This document shows, in pieces, positions 5,511 through 12,055 of a DNA stretch of 25,479 bases. The DNA lies in the IMG/VR virus record IMGVR_UViG_3300043399_000515, positions 1-25,479 of that record. One strand, given 5' to 3'. Position 1 is the stretch's first letter; the number at the start of each line of letters is the position of its first letter. This DNA is from a virus. The notes below the pieces were generated by a model, which made no database searches, was not told the DNA's origin, and was given only the letters and a program-made list of their open reading frames with translations. Made by a program: the position numbers and the translations under genes.

Positions 5511-5840
5511 ATGAGCCGCAAGCAACGCCTTTACCGCAACCTGAGTGAGCGCATCACCGAGAGCGAGGCCAAGCGAAAATACCTGAACCCGCAACTGATC
5601 GACCGCGCTGACGCATCGATGAGCAGGGAGGACTTATCCGCCCTCATCCTGCACCATGCCGACGAATTGCAATGGCTGCTGGACAATCACTTCCGTGTGT
5701 TTGCCACCGGTCAGTATGTCGGCACCCGCCTAACCAAAAAGCGGCTCGCGGAACTGGCGAACCAATTGCATGATTGGTGGAACACCGCCGACATGCACAA
5801 ATGCGCTCACCCCGGCGAACCAATCATCTGGGAGGAATAA
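5511..5840 (+). CDS. Phage hypothetical protein
   Basis: A 109-residue protein from ATG 5511, directly after the repeat-flanked gap. It is helical and basic (KQRLYRNLSERITESEAKRK), with a conserved-looking core (LILHHADELQWLLDNHFRVF) and a C-terminal segment that includes LANQLHDWWNTADMHKCAHP. No domain is recognised. It is the first gene after a break in the chain of overlaps, so it may have its own promoter. Confidence 0.5.
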   Translation: MSRKQRLYRNLSERITESEAKRKYLNPQLIDRADASMSREDLSALILHHADELQWLLDNHFRVFATGQYVGTRLTKKRLAELANQLHDWWNTADMHKCAHPGEPIIWEE

Positions 5841-5842
5841 AC

Positions 5843-6139
5843 ATGGATGAGGACCAAGCCGAAATTAAGCGCACATGCTGGTGTTATCGCGCTGGTGCTG
5901 GCGAATGGCGAGACATATCAACCGCGCCCAAGGATCTCTATTTCCTTGCGTACGTCATGCCGTCCGAGAGTGAGCGCAAACTGCGGATGGCGCTTGGCTT
6001 TGATGCTCCGGGCGGTGAGATACTTGTCGCCCATAAATGGAAGGGTGATGCCAAAGGCAAGGTGCGCAGCGTCCCTAAAGGCACAATCTATAGTGCTAGC
6101 CACTGGATGCCTCTGCCCGCCCCACCTAAAGCCCCCTAG
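5843..6139 (+). CDS. DUF551-like phage protein
   Basis: A 98-residue protein from ATG 5843 behind GGAGGAATAAAC, one of the best ribosome-binding sites in the window. EWRDISTAPKDLYFLAYVM near the N-terminus and ASHWMPLPAPP near the C-terminus match the DUF551 signature (an N-terminal 'W..i...P.....vLvy' and a C-terminal 'vtHWMPLPepP'). Members are small phage proteins of unknown function. The middle portion (HKWKGDAKGKVRSVPKGT) is polar. Confidence 0.65.
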   Translation: MDEDQAEIKRTCWCYRAGAGEWRDISTAPKDLYFLAYVMPSESERKLRMALGFDAPGGEILVAHKWKGDAKGKVRSVPKGTIYSASHWMPLPAPPKAP

Positions 6140-6179
6140 CCCACTCGAACGCCTGCCGAGCATAGACAGAAGGAAAGCA

Positions 6180-6347
6180 ATGAGACTGGAACCCGGACGC
6201 CTCAAAAATGCTCGATGCATTCAATGTGGAGGACGTATCGCCGCTGTTATGGTCCGCAAGGCGCTATTCCCCGTCTGCGAGGTTTGCGGCCTGTCACCTG
6301 CTGAGGCGTACCTGAAAAAGCACGCAGATCAAAACCCAGTCAAATAG
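6180..6347 (+). CDS. Small zinc-ribbon protein
   Basis: A 55-residue protein from ATG 6180 behind AGAAGGAAAGCA. Two Cys pairs, CIQCGGRI and CEVCGL, spaced about 20 residues apart, form a typical zinc-ribbon layout. The ATG is preferred over a much longer upstream frame because of the ribosome-binding site and the position after the previous stop. It is the last gene of the rightward arm, and its stop lies inside the first copy of an 18-base direct repeat. Confidence 0.55.
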   Translation: MRLEPGRLKNARCIQCGGRIAAVMVRKALFPVCEVCGLSPAEAYLKKHADQNPVK

Positions 6348-6505
6348 CGAATGTCAGGAATTGCGCCGTTTCTGACATTCATTCAGGCCTAATATCAAAA
6401 CCCGGTCAAATGATTGAACCTGTAAGCAATTCTTACAAGTTGGCCGATCATTTGGCCGATCTTTCCCCCAAACCCTTCGCCCACCTATGCGCTTCCATGG
6501 CATAG
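6328..6505. repeat. Repeat-rich convergence zone (direct and inverted repeats)
   Basis: This is the gene-free stretch between the two convergent arms plus the end of the zinc-ribbon gene. ATCAAAACCCRGTCAAAT occurs at 6328-6345 and 6394-6411, differing at one base. Between the copies a 12-base stem (GAATGTCAGGAA with TTTCTGACATTC, one G-T pair, 6349-6380) encloses an 8-base loop. Further on are TGTAAG/CTTACA (6421-6437), a tandem TTGGCCGATC (6440-6449 and 6452-6461) and CTATGC/GCATAG (6485-6505). The main hairpin lacks a U tract on either strand, so it is a weak terminator candidate; attachment-site, origin or operator roles are possible. Confidence 0.6.
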
Positions 6506-6527
6506 ACCGCCGCGCCAGTGCAGGCGT

Positions 6528-6767
6528 TTAGCAGACCGACTTGATTGTCTCCATTAGCGGCACAACCCAAGCCAGCGTTCCCACCGTGTCTTGCCGTGAT
6601 ACCTGCCCCAGCGCCAGCGACGCGCATGGAACGTATTTAATCCCGGAAGTTGTCCGGGAACTTTCTGGCGATGGCATCGGCGGTGTCAGTGGGATTTTCG
6701 CTGATGGTGCGCACGATGCGAGTATCAGCGGCAGAGCGAGCAGCAGCAGATTTTGCTTGCACCTCAT
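6528..6767 (-). CDS. Rz1-like outer-membrane spanin lipoprotein
   Basis: A 79-residue lipoprotein. The ATG at 6767 follows AGGAAAGGG at good spacing. The signal peptide ends in a lipobox, LILASC, with the lipidated Cys at residue 19, and is followed by a Pro-rich segment (KIPLTPPMPSPESS). The C-terminus (VSRQDTVGTLAWVVPLMET) resembles the end of many phage o-spanins, where a 'D-T-x-x-T' helix precedes the last residues. It would sit in the outer membrane and join the i-spanin to fuse the membranes in the last step of lysis. It starts inside the i-spanin gene in a different frame and extends 109 bases beyond it. Confidence 0.75.
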   Translation of the reverse strand: MRCKQNLLLLALPLILASCAPSAKIPLTPPMPSPESSRTTSGIKYVPCASLALGQVSRQDTVGTLAWVVPLMETIKSVC

Positions 6768-6897
6768 TAGCGGCCCTTTCCTGTGCGAGATGTTCCTGTG
6801 CGCGGGCGTGGCTGTCCGCAATCTCGGTGATATTGGCCCTGCCCCGATTGGCGAACCAACCGAACAGCAGGGCCAGCAGCTTACCAAGCAAGCCCAT
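6637..6897 (-). CDS. Rz-like inner-membrane spanin
   Basis: An 86-residue protein from ATG 6897, overlapping the upstream stop (TGATG). An N-terminal hydrophobic helix (GLLGKLLALLFGWFA) is followed by a long charged helix with coiled-coil character (EHLAQERAANEVQAKSAAAR), the layout of an i-spanin. The last 131 bases of the gene also encode the start of the lipoprotein in another frame, the classical overlapping Rz/Rz1 arrangement, which is the strongest support for both calls. It is short compared with lambda Rz (153 residues). Confidence 0.7.
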   Translation of the reverse strand: MGLLGKLLALLFGWFANRGRANITEIADSHARAQEHLAQERAANEVQAKSAAARSAADTRIVRTISENPTDTADAIARKFPDNFRD

Positions 6898-7259
6898 CAC
6901 GCCGCCTTGAAACGTTCGTAAAGCCCCTGAATGACATAGACCAGCGCCCCGGTGAACTGCGACCAGATGCCAGACACGCCGCCTGCATCGACAAACGCAA
7001 GCCATGCATCCTTTGCCGCAGAGATCACCGCAGCAAACTTGTCATAGCCCGATGCGCTGGACGATTGTGCCGCGCTGATAAGGTTCATGATCGCCGTGCC
7101 GAGTTTGGTTTCCTTGATGTAGGAAACAAACATATCGAGCGCGGTTCCTGCCATTTCCTTGGCATAGGCCGCTACAGAGCCAGCCAACTTGCGGCCCTCC
7201 TCAACGATAGCTTCCAGCACATCGGCGGCGATTTCCTTAACTTCGGTCACGATGTTCAT
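6897..7259 (-). CDS. Lysis-cassette protein of unknown function
   Basis: A 120-residue, mostly helical protein from ATG 7259, whose start overlaps the upstream stop as ATGA. It is Ala-rich and contains amphipathic to mildly hydrophobic stretches (LVYVIQGLYERFKAA at the end), but no clear transmembrane helix and no signal peptide. It lies between the holin-like gene and the spanins, so a role in lysis or its timing is plausible but not shown by any motif. Confidence 0.5.
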   Translation of the reverse strand: MNIVTEVKEIAADVLEAIVEEGRKLAGSVAAYAKEMAGTALDMFVSYIKETKLGTAIMNLISAAQSSSASGYDKFAAVISAAKDAWLAFVDAGGVSGIWSQFTGALVYVIQGLYERFKAA

Positions 7260-7495
7260 TGGTCTTTTCCTTTCGTCAGTTCAGTGAGAATGTCGGTTTT
7301 CTGCGCGCTGCCTTCGGACGTTCCGAAGTAGTAGGCGAAGGCCATAGCGGGCCATGACAGGACATTGCCGAGTGCCATGAACAGCACCTTTTCGCTTTCG
7401 GCGGGGACGGCAAAGACATAGAGCGCGGCCACAATGCCGGACGCAACGAGGACGGCGAGGACGGCGAGGGAGAAGCGTTGCATCGAGCGGTTCAT
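7256..7495 (-). CDS. Holin-like two-TM protein
   Basis: A 79-residue protein from ATG 7495, overlapping the endolysin stop as ATGA. Two hydrophobic helices are visible, around residues 9-30 (LAVLAVLVASGIVAALYVFA) and 39-58 (FMALGNVLSWPAMAFAYYFG). They are followed by a polar tail (TSEGSAQKTDILTELTKGKD). Size, topology and position right after the endolysin gene fit a class II holin. The 'YYFG(S/T)S-x-GS-x-x-K' motif is common in small phage membrane proteins of this region. Function inferred from context. Confidence 0.6.
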   Translation of the reverse strand: MNRSMQRFSLAVLAVLVASGIVAALYVFAVPAESEKVLFMALGNVLSWPAMAFAYYFGTSEGSAQKTDILTELTKGKDQ

Positions 7496-7968
7496 GCTTG
7501 CCCCCTGTAAAGTTTCGCTTCCGCTTCGCGGCGACGGGTCAAGCCCCTCAGCGCCCGTAGACGACCGTTCACGCGCGCCTTGTCCCATCGCACGAATTGC
7601 TCGGCAGCACCGGCATAGTCGCCCTCATTGTGCATGCGCAGCAGGGTTGACCGGCGCAGCGCATCAGCCCCGAGATTGTAGGCGAATGACACCAGCGCAT
7701 CGAACCGATGCTGCCCGCCATGATCGCCCGCCAAGCGCGTAACGTCCTGCTCAAACACCCGCATGTCGTTTATCAGCCGGTCCTCGCATTGCTGGCGCGT
7801 CCAGACGAGACCAGGCTTAATGTCAGGCCCGGTGGTTCCGTATCCAATCGTCCACGGATCGCCGCCGCTCGCTGGATCAGGATAGGCTTCAATCTTCCCA
7901 TCCCGGCGAAGCCTCGCCAAGCCCTCAAAGTGCTTGATGAGTTCGATGCCGTCTCTGCTTGTTTGCAT
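7492..7968 (-). CDS. Endolysin, GH24 lysozyme (T4/P22-like muramidase)
   Basis: A 158-residue cytoplasmic muramidase that cleaves the glycan backbone of peptidoglycan. I choose the second of two adjacent ATGs (7968), which has GGAGG five bases upstream; the first (7971) would be too close. The catalytic triad is visible: Glu in IKHFEGLARL, Asp in AYPDPASGG and Thr in TIGYGTTGPD. Later helices include FDALVSFAYNLGADALRRST, typical of the family, and the C-terminus GLTRRREAEAKLYRG is a usual GH24 ending. There is no signal peptide or SAR segment, so it needs a holin for release. Length is normal for a single-domain phage enzyme. Confidence 0.9.
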   Translation of the reverse strand: MQTSRDGIELIKHFEGLARLRRDGKIEAYPDPASGGDPWTIGYGTTGPDIKPGLVWTRQQCEDRLINDMRVFEQDVTRLAGDHGGQHRFDALVSFAYNLGADALRRSTLLRMHNEGDYAGAAEQFVRWDKARVNGRLRALRGLTRRREAEAKLYRGQA

Positions 7969-8201
7969 CATGCCCTCCGCTCCATCATCCTGCCGATCAG
8001 CACAACATCGCGCCCGCAATCCTCTGGCGATGTACCGGCGCGGAGCCGTACAAGCACACGCTCTAATGCCTCTATGGTGGCCTCTACATGGTCGGAGCGT
8101 TCCTTCCCGCTCGAGACGTTTCCAGGAGCCATGCCCCATTTGCGCCGCGCCTCTTCCCGCTCGGGAATGTCGCCAAGCCAGAAAAAATGTCGTTCGCTCA
8201 T
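7968..8201 (-). CDS. Small phage protein, unknown function
   Basis: A 77-residue protein from ATG 8201 to TGA 7970-7968, between the phosphoesterase and endolysin genes with overlaps on both sides. It begins MSERHFFWLGDIPEREEARR and carries a helix HVEATIEALERVLVRLRAG. No membrane segment and no known domain. The overlaps and strand support it as a real gene. Confidence 0.5.
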   Translation of the reverse strand: MSERHFFWLGDIPEREEARRKWGMAPGNVSSGKERSDHVEATIEALERVLVRLRAGTSPEDCGRDVVLIGRMMERRA

Positions 8202-9349
8202 TAAGCCTCCAGCATCTCGGGGCAGACGGTGCTTGAGCCGACTTCCCCGAACGATTTGTGATAAGTCAGAGCGGACATCCGCCGCTCACTCCACCACCCG
8301 CCACGCGCCGCATAAGCATCGCGTGCAGCCAAGGTTGGGTGCTGGATCACTTCTGCGCCGGGATGCTCTTTCACTTCCCGATGGTGACGGTGGCCGGTGT
8401 GGATGGCGACCTTGTGGCATTGCCCCCACATTTCCCGGAACTGTGCCGCGAACAAGGCTGGCAACTGCCCATTTGCCTTCATATGGCCGTGGTGGAAGCC
8501 AAGCATCACGTTGCCCCAGCGTATCGCGTAGTAGGGCAATTCGCTGTCATGGACGGTAACGCGCGGCTCGTTTTCATAAAGCGCGGCGAACAGCTTACGC
8601 AGCCATAGACTGGAGGCTATATCGTGGTTTCCCTCGCATATCAGCAGGATGACTTGCTCATGCTTGGCAAGCGCCGTGGCGACCAGTTGGCGAATGAGCC
8701 GGATCGCAACGTCAACCACCTTACCAAACCGGGAATCCGCATCAAGCACATGGCCGTGCGTCGGAGTGACCGCCTGCAAACCGTCCCAATGCAGAAAATC
8801 GCCTTGCACGTTGACGATGGCGCTATGAGCGGGAGGGGAGCCATCGACCAGAGCCTGCATCGCCTTGACGCCGATCTGTTCTGCGATGGCGGTATCCCAA
8901 TCGGCCCCACCTTCCTTGTGCCAGCAGAGCGCGCCGACATGGTAATCTGTAAAGGTATATAACGTCAGGAGGCTATCTGTAGTGACATATGGGGCCTTAA
9001 CCGGAGATGCAGGTGATATGTCACCCGCCATTGCCTCCACAGCCTCCCTGAGAGCCGCAAGGGCACGCTCCTTATCAGGAGACTGCCTTTCCCATGTCCG
9101 CTCTACAGCGCCGTCAGGACCGCGCTGGACGGTAACCTTGCCTATAGTGAAGCCGGGAGCTACGCCGCTGTCAAAATGGCCCGGTGCATGGCCTTGCGAT
9201 GCCCGCCACTCCCTTGCCCGGTCCAGTCTGGAACGAAACGTCCCCTCCGGTATGCCCAGCGCCCTTGCTGCCGTGGCAATGCCGCCGTGTTCAACAAAGG
9301 CGTCTAGCGCCTCTGCCATTTTCTCAGGTGAGAGCGGTGGCGTAGGAAT
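8201..9349 (-). CDS. HTH domain fused to a calcineurin-like metallophosphoesterase
   Basis: A 382-residue protein with an N-terminal HTH (EHGGIATAARALGIPEGTFR) and a C-terminal phosphoesterase domain carrying the full metal-site set in order: TDYHVG (D-x-H), QGDFLHWDG, CEGNHD, FHHGHM and HTGHRHH. It probably hydrolyses phosphodiesters or phosphomonoesters using two metal ions; the substrate is unknown. The first ATG is at 9319, but I start the gene at an ATT (9349-9347). That codon has AGGAGG exactly five bases upstream, lies just after the preceding stop, and adds PTPPLSPEK, which reads as part of the domain. With ATG 9319 there is no ribosome-binding site. The family call is firm and the start moderately so. 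Confidence 0.8.
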   Translation of the reverse strand: MPTPPLSPEKMAEALDAFVEHGGIATAARALGIPEGTFRSRLDRAREWRASQGHAPGHFDSGVAPGFTIGKVTVQRGPDGAVERTWERQSPDKERALAALREAVEAMAGDISPASPVKAPYVTTDSLLTLYTFTDYHVGALCWHKEGGADWDTAIAEQIGVKAMQALVDGSPPAHSAIVNVQGDFLHWDGLQAVTPTHGHVLDADSRFGKVVDVAIRLIRQLVATALAKHEQVILLICEGNHDIASSLWLRKLFAALYENEPRVTVHDSELPYYAIRWGNVMLGFHHGHMKANGQLPALFAAQFREMWGQCHKVAIHTGHRHHREVKEHPGAEVIQHPTLAARDAYAARGGWWSERRMSALTYHKSFGEVGSSTVCPEMLEA

Positions 9350-9364
9350 ACGCGCCTCCTTTGT

Positions 9365-9607
9365 TTATTTGAGGAAATGCGCTGCCAGAAAGGCCACTAG
9401 CCCCGTCGCTGCGCCATAGATCCAGTGAGCGACACGAAAGCCGCCCTTGCGCTCGCTCTCGCGCTTCTCGATTACATCTAGCCGCTGGTTCAACTTGTCG
9501 AAGCCGTCCGAGACAATCTTTTCCAGCTTGCCCAAGCGGTCCCCCATGCCGTGCAAAGTGCCTTCCATGCGGCCTAGGTCGCGGTTCAAGTCGTCGTGCG
9601 TTGTCAT
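9365..9607 (-). CDS. Coiled-coil protein with C-terminal membrane anchor (XhlA/holin-type)
   Basis: An 80-residue protein from ATG 9607. Residues about 5-55 form a coiled coil (DRLGKLEKIVSDGFDKLNQR). A single C-terminal hydrophobic helix follows (IYGAATGLVAFLAAHFLK). This layout matches XhlA-like haemolysin/holin accessory proteins, and the first position in the lysis arm fits. It could equally be a small anchored structural protein. Longer in-frame starts lack support. Confidence 0.55.
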   Translation of the reverse strand: MTTHDDLNRDLGRMEGTLHGMGDRLGKLEKIVSDGFDKLNQRLDVIEKRESERKGGFRVAHWIYGAATGLVAFLAAHFLK

Positions 9608-9664
9608 TTGGCGGAATACTTCATTGCAGAGCGCCCCTAGTGCTTGAGAATAAAAAGGGATTCT

Positions 9665-9711
9665 GCTAACGAAAACGGGCCGGAATCGCTGCTTGCAACA
9701 GCGCCCGGCCC
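9665..9711 (-). terminator. Hairpin terminator after the tail-fibre genes
   Basis: On the minus strand GGGCCGG (9711-9705) pairs with CCGGCCC (9683-9677). An inner CGCTG/CAGCG stem (9703-9699 with 9691-9687) sits within it. GTTTTCGTT follows. It would stop leftward transcripts from the tail genes before the lysis arm. The U run is interrupted, so efficiency is uncertain. Confidence 0.5.
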
Positions 9712-9738
9712 TAACCACAACGCGAAAGGACCGCGCCG

Positions 9739-9951
9739 ATGGCTATGTTCGCCTTAGAACAGATTCCCGATTCCGATAAAGACCGATTTTGGTCGCTCGT
9801 GGATATCCGCACCCCACTTGAGTGCTGGACATGGAAGCGCCCGATCCACAACCCCAAGAACGCAGCACAGTTCTATGCCAGCGGGGTTACGGCACCTTCG
9901 ACGCACTTTTCGTTAGTCTTTGACGGTCGCGCGCGCCCATCGCCGCCGTGA
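9739..9951 (+). pseudogene. Truncated HNH endonuclease (N-terminal fragment)
   Basis: A rightward 70-codon ORF from ATG 9739, preceded by GAAAGGA. The product has DRFWSLVDIRTPLECWTWKR, the typical opening of phage HNH nucleases ('FWskVdi..p.eCW.W'), and HFSLVFDGRARP, matching the point where those proteins read 'HR.a...fdG..P'. It then stops, 24 bases before the end of the convergent tail gene. The catalytic HNH segment is absent. This looks like the remains of a homing-type nuclease gene, or a decayed insertion between the tail and lysis modules. Confidence 0.6.
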
Positions 9952-9975
9952 ATGCGCCGTTCGATGCTCAGGCGG

Positions 9976-11238
9976 CTATTGCAGAAACAGAATGAAGCCC
10001 TTTTTCCCCGTCCCCTGCACGGCGGAATAATTCAGCGTCATCCCGTCGCTGTCGAAGCTGGTCAGGGTCGCCTCGATGGCTGTGCAACTGGTCGCGCTGC
10101 CGCTGATAAGGGCGGTATTCTTCATCAGCGAAGCCGTGTCCGTCGGGTCCGCGCCGCTGTCGTTCCGGGTCGATGCCGACCATTGCTCATCGCCCACCAG
10201 TGAAATCGACAGGGCGCTATGCAGGTCCGATGTGGCAACGGGGAACGAAGGGTCGGTCGCCTCAAGGTTCGTCATGACAATGATCGCCGCGCTGGGCTGG
10301 AAGCCGACCCCGGTGATCGCGTGCGCGCCGGTGCTGGTGGGCGTGGTGAAGTCCACCAGCTTGTAGCCGCGCGATCCCATGTTGACCGCCAGCCATGAAC
10401 CGACATCGGTGCCAGCGGTGGCCGAGGGCGTGATGTCGAAGCCGCCTGAACTGAAATTGCTGATCGTCAGATCATAGTCATTGCCGCCGGTGGCGTCGTT
10501 GATTTGCATGCCGATGCGATTGGTCAGGATGGCTTGCAGTGGCCGCGCGTTGGCTGCGCCGCCAGGTTCAGCCACGACGACACATTTCTGCACGATGGTG
10601 CCGCTGTGATTGGTAGCAATGCCGAATGTTAAGCTTGATCGCCCGTTGACACTGCTTTGATCCAGCTGGCAGGCGCTGACATAAAAGACAATGTGCGGAG
10701 TGAATGCTGTCGCGCAGGACACAGCCGCGCCCGTACCCAGCGTGATGTCGTTGCTGAGCGCGGAAAAGCTGGCATCGCCAAAGGCCAGGAATGCCGCCTT
10801 AAGCTCGGGACTGGCACCGGCAACCCAGTTCAGTGAAATACCGCCCGAAATCACCGCACCATCAGCACTGCGATTGGCCGAACTCGCGCCAGCATTATAG
10901 GCGCGATAAGCCTTGCCGAGGTCATTGCCCCGCGCGCCGTTGGTCGATGCGACGTTATCCGCCGTCGCGAACATCGCCACGCGATCAGAAGACGCGGTGT
11001 TGCTGATGAAACCGACCGTCAACTGCTGAGTGGGCGTCTCGGCGCTGCCGTTGGCCGGATCATGGCCACAGCCGATTATCAGCACCCCCTTGGGCGTTAC
11101 CCCGGTGAGGGCCGTTGTGGTGTAATTGACCGACCCGACGGCGCTGGTGGCAGAGGTGAAATCCTGCACCGCGATAAGGCTGGGGACGAATGAGACGCCG
11201 GACAGCACGCCAAGCCGGTGCGTGAAGGTGCCGCCCAT
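9976..11238 (-). CDS. Putative tail fibre / tail-tip protein
   Basis: A 420-residue beta-rich protein from ATG 11238, overlapping the upstream stop (TGATG); a longer GTG start at 11343 would overlap the neighbour deeply. It contains a recurring element: VTPKGVLIIGCG, FTPHIVFYVSA and GFQPSAAIIVMTN, each probably starting a similar beta-sandwich repeat. No enzymatic motif is visible. The position at the end of the tail gene series and the Ser/Thr/Gly-rich composition suggest a receptor-binding or fibre protein. The exact function cannot be read from sequence. Confidence 0.6.
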   Translation of the reverse strand: MGGTFTHRLGVLSGVSFVPSLIAVQDFTSATSAVGSVNYTTTALTGVTPKGVLIIGCGHDPANGSAETPTQQLTVGFISNTASSDRVAMFATADNVASTNGARGNDLGKAYRAYNAGASSANRSADGAVISGGISLNWVAGASPELKAAFLAFGDASFSALSNDITLGTGAAVSCATAFTPHIVFYVSACQLDQSSVNGRSSLTFGIATNHSGTIVQKCVVVAEPGGAANARPLQAILTNRIGMQINDATGGNDYDLTISNFSSGGFDITPSATAGTDVGSWLAVNMGSRGYKLVDFTTPTSTGAHAITGVGFQPSAAIIVMTNLEATDPSFPVATSDLHSALSISLVGDEQWSASTRNDSGADPTDTASLMKNTALISGSATSCTAIEATLTSFDSDGMTLNYSAVQGTGKKGFILFLQ

Positions 11239-12053
11239 CAGGTAATCCCATCCCCGGTCAAGCGCCAGACAGTACTGGTCACCTTCAACAGCGTCGCCAC
11301 GCCGTTGGCCGCAATCGTGCGCGAGCCGGTCGAACTGCCCCACCGCAGCGTGTCAGTCGTGATGGCAAGGGTAATGGCTCCCGCCCCGTTCTCATTCACG
11401 ATGGCAAACACCGTTCCGATAGGAAATGCGACCGAGCTATTAGCCGGGATGGTCAGCGTGTGAGGCGTGGCGGATACGTGGTAATAATGTCCGCCCGCAT
11501 CGGTCAGGGCCAGCGTGTAATCGTCCTGATCGGCCATTTGCGGCGAGCCAAGGAAGCCGACCGAGTTGGCAACAGGCGTGCCGGATTGCGCTACTGTGCT
11601 TGCCATGGTCAGCGCGGCGGCCTCAACCGCCGTTTCAAGCGCCTGCAACGCCACCTTAACCGCGCTGCTATCGGCAATGGTCGAGCCGGTAAACGTGCCC
11701 AGATCAAGCGCGCTCGCCGCCAGTCCGAACACCGTATCATGCTTGTCTACACGCGCGGCCAACGTCGCCAGATCGGTCGAGACGGAGCCGCCAAGGAACT
11801 GCACATTTTCAATCGTGCGATAGGTCGCCCCGTCATAGGCAATGACAAGGCAGCCCTCATCCTGATCGGTGTAGAACTCAAAGAAGCCGGTGCTGTCCGT
11901 GGTCAGGGGATTGGACGCCTCCACCGAAAGCAGCTCATCCGTGTAGATGGTCAATTCCGCCCCATCCACCCCGTCAAGCACAGTGACGGACGCGCCGGAA
12001 ACGGGCTTGCCGGTGACGGAGTTCTCAACCGTGTCAAAAAAATGCGCAGGCAT
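11238..12053 (-). CDS. Putative tail fibre protein
   Basis: A 271-residue protein from ATG 12053. The N-terminus (TGKPVSGASVTVLDGVDGAE) looks like a carboxypeptidase-regulatory or Ig-like fold with the 'T-x-x-x-G-F-F-x-F' strand (STGFFEFY) often seen at the start of phage fibres. A helical linker follows. The C-terminal domain (FPIGTVFAIVNENGAGAITL and GVATLLKVTSTVWRLTGDGI) matches the terminal repeats of many phage tail fibres, where 'A-T-L-x-K' and 'W-x-x-[ST]-G' recur. It is one of three consecutive fibre-type genes. Confidence 0.65.
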   Translation of the reverse strand: MPAHFFDTVENSVTGKPVSGASVTVLDGVDGAELTIYTDELLSVEASNPLTTDSTGFFEFYTDQDEGCLVIAYDGATYRTIENVQFLGGSVSTDLATLAARVDKHDTVFGLAASALDLGTFTGSTIADSSAVKVALQALETAVEAAALTMASTVAQSGTPVANSVGFLGSPQMADQDDYTLALTDAGGHYYHVSATPHTLTIPANSSVAFPIGTVFAIVNENGAGAITLAITTDTLRWGSSTGSRTIAANGVATLLKVTSTVWRLTGDGIT

Positions 12054-12055
12054 AG

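Noticed and set aside
6349-6380. Bidirectional intrinsic terminator between the arms
   Set aside because: The stem is strong, but no U tract follows on either strand, so I list it only as part of the repeat cluster.
6541-6921. 126-codon rightward ORF opposite the spanins
   Set aside because: The leftward frames show a lipobox, a membrane anchor, coiled coil and ribosome-binding sites; the rightward frame shows none of these.
9644-9672. Promoter (TTGAGA, 17 bases, TAACGA) upstream of the HNH fragment
   Set aside because: The -10 box is a poor match, and a site like this is expected by chance; not strong enough to annotate.
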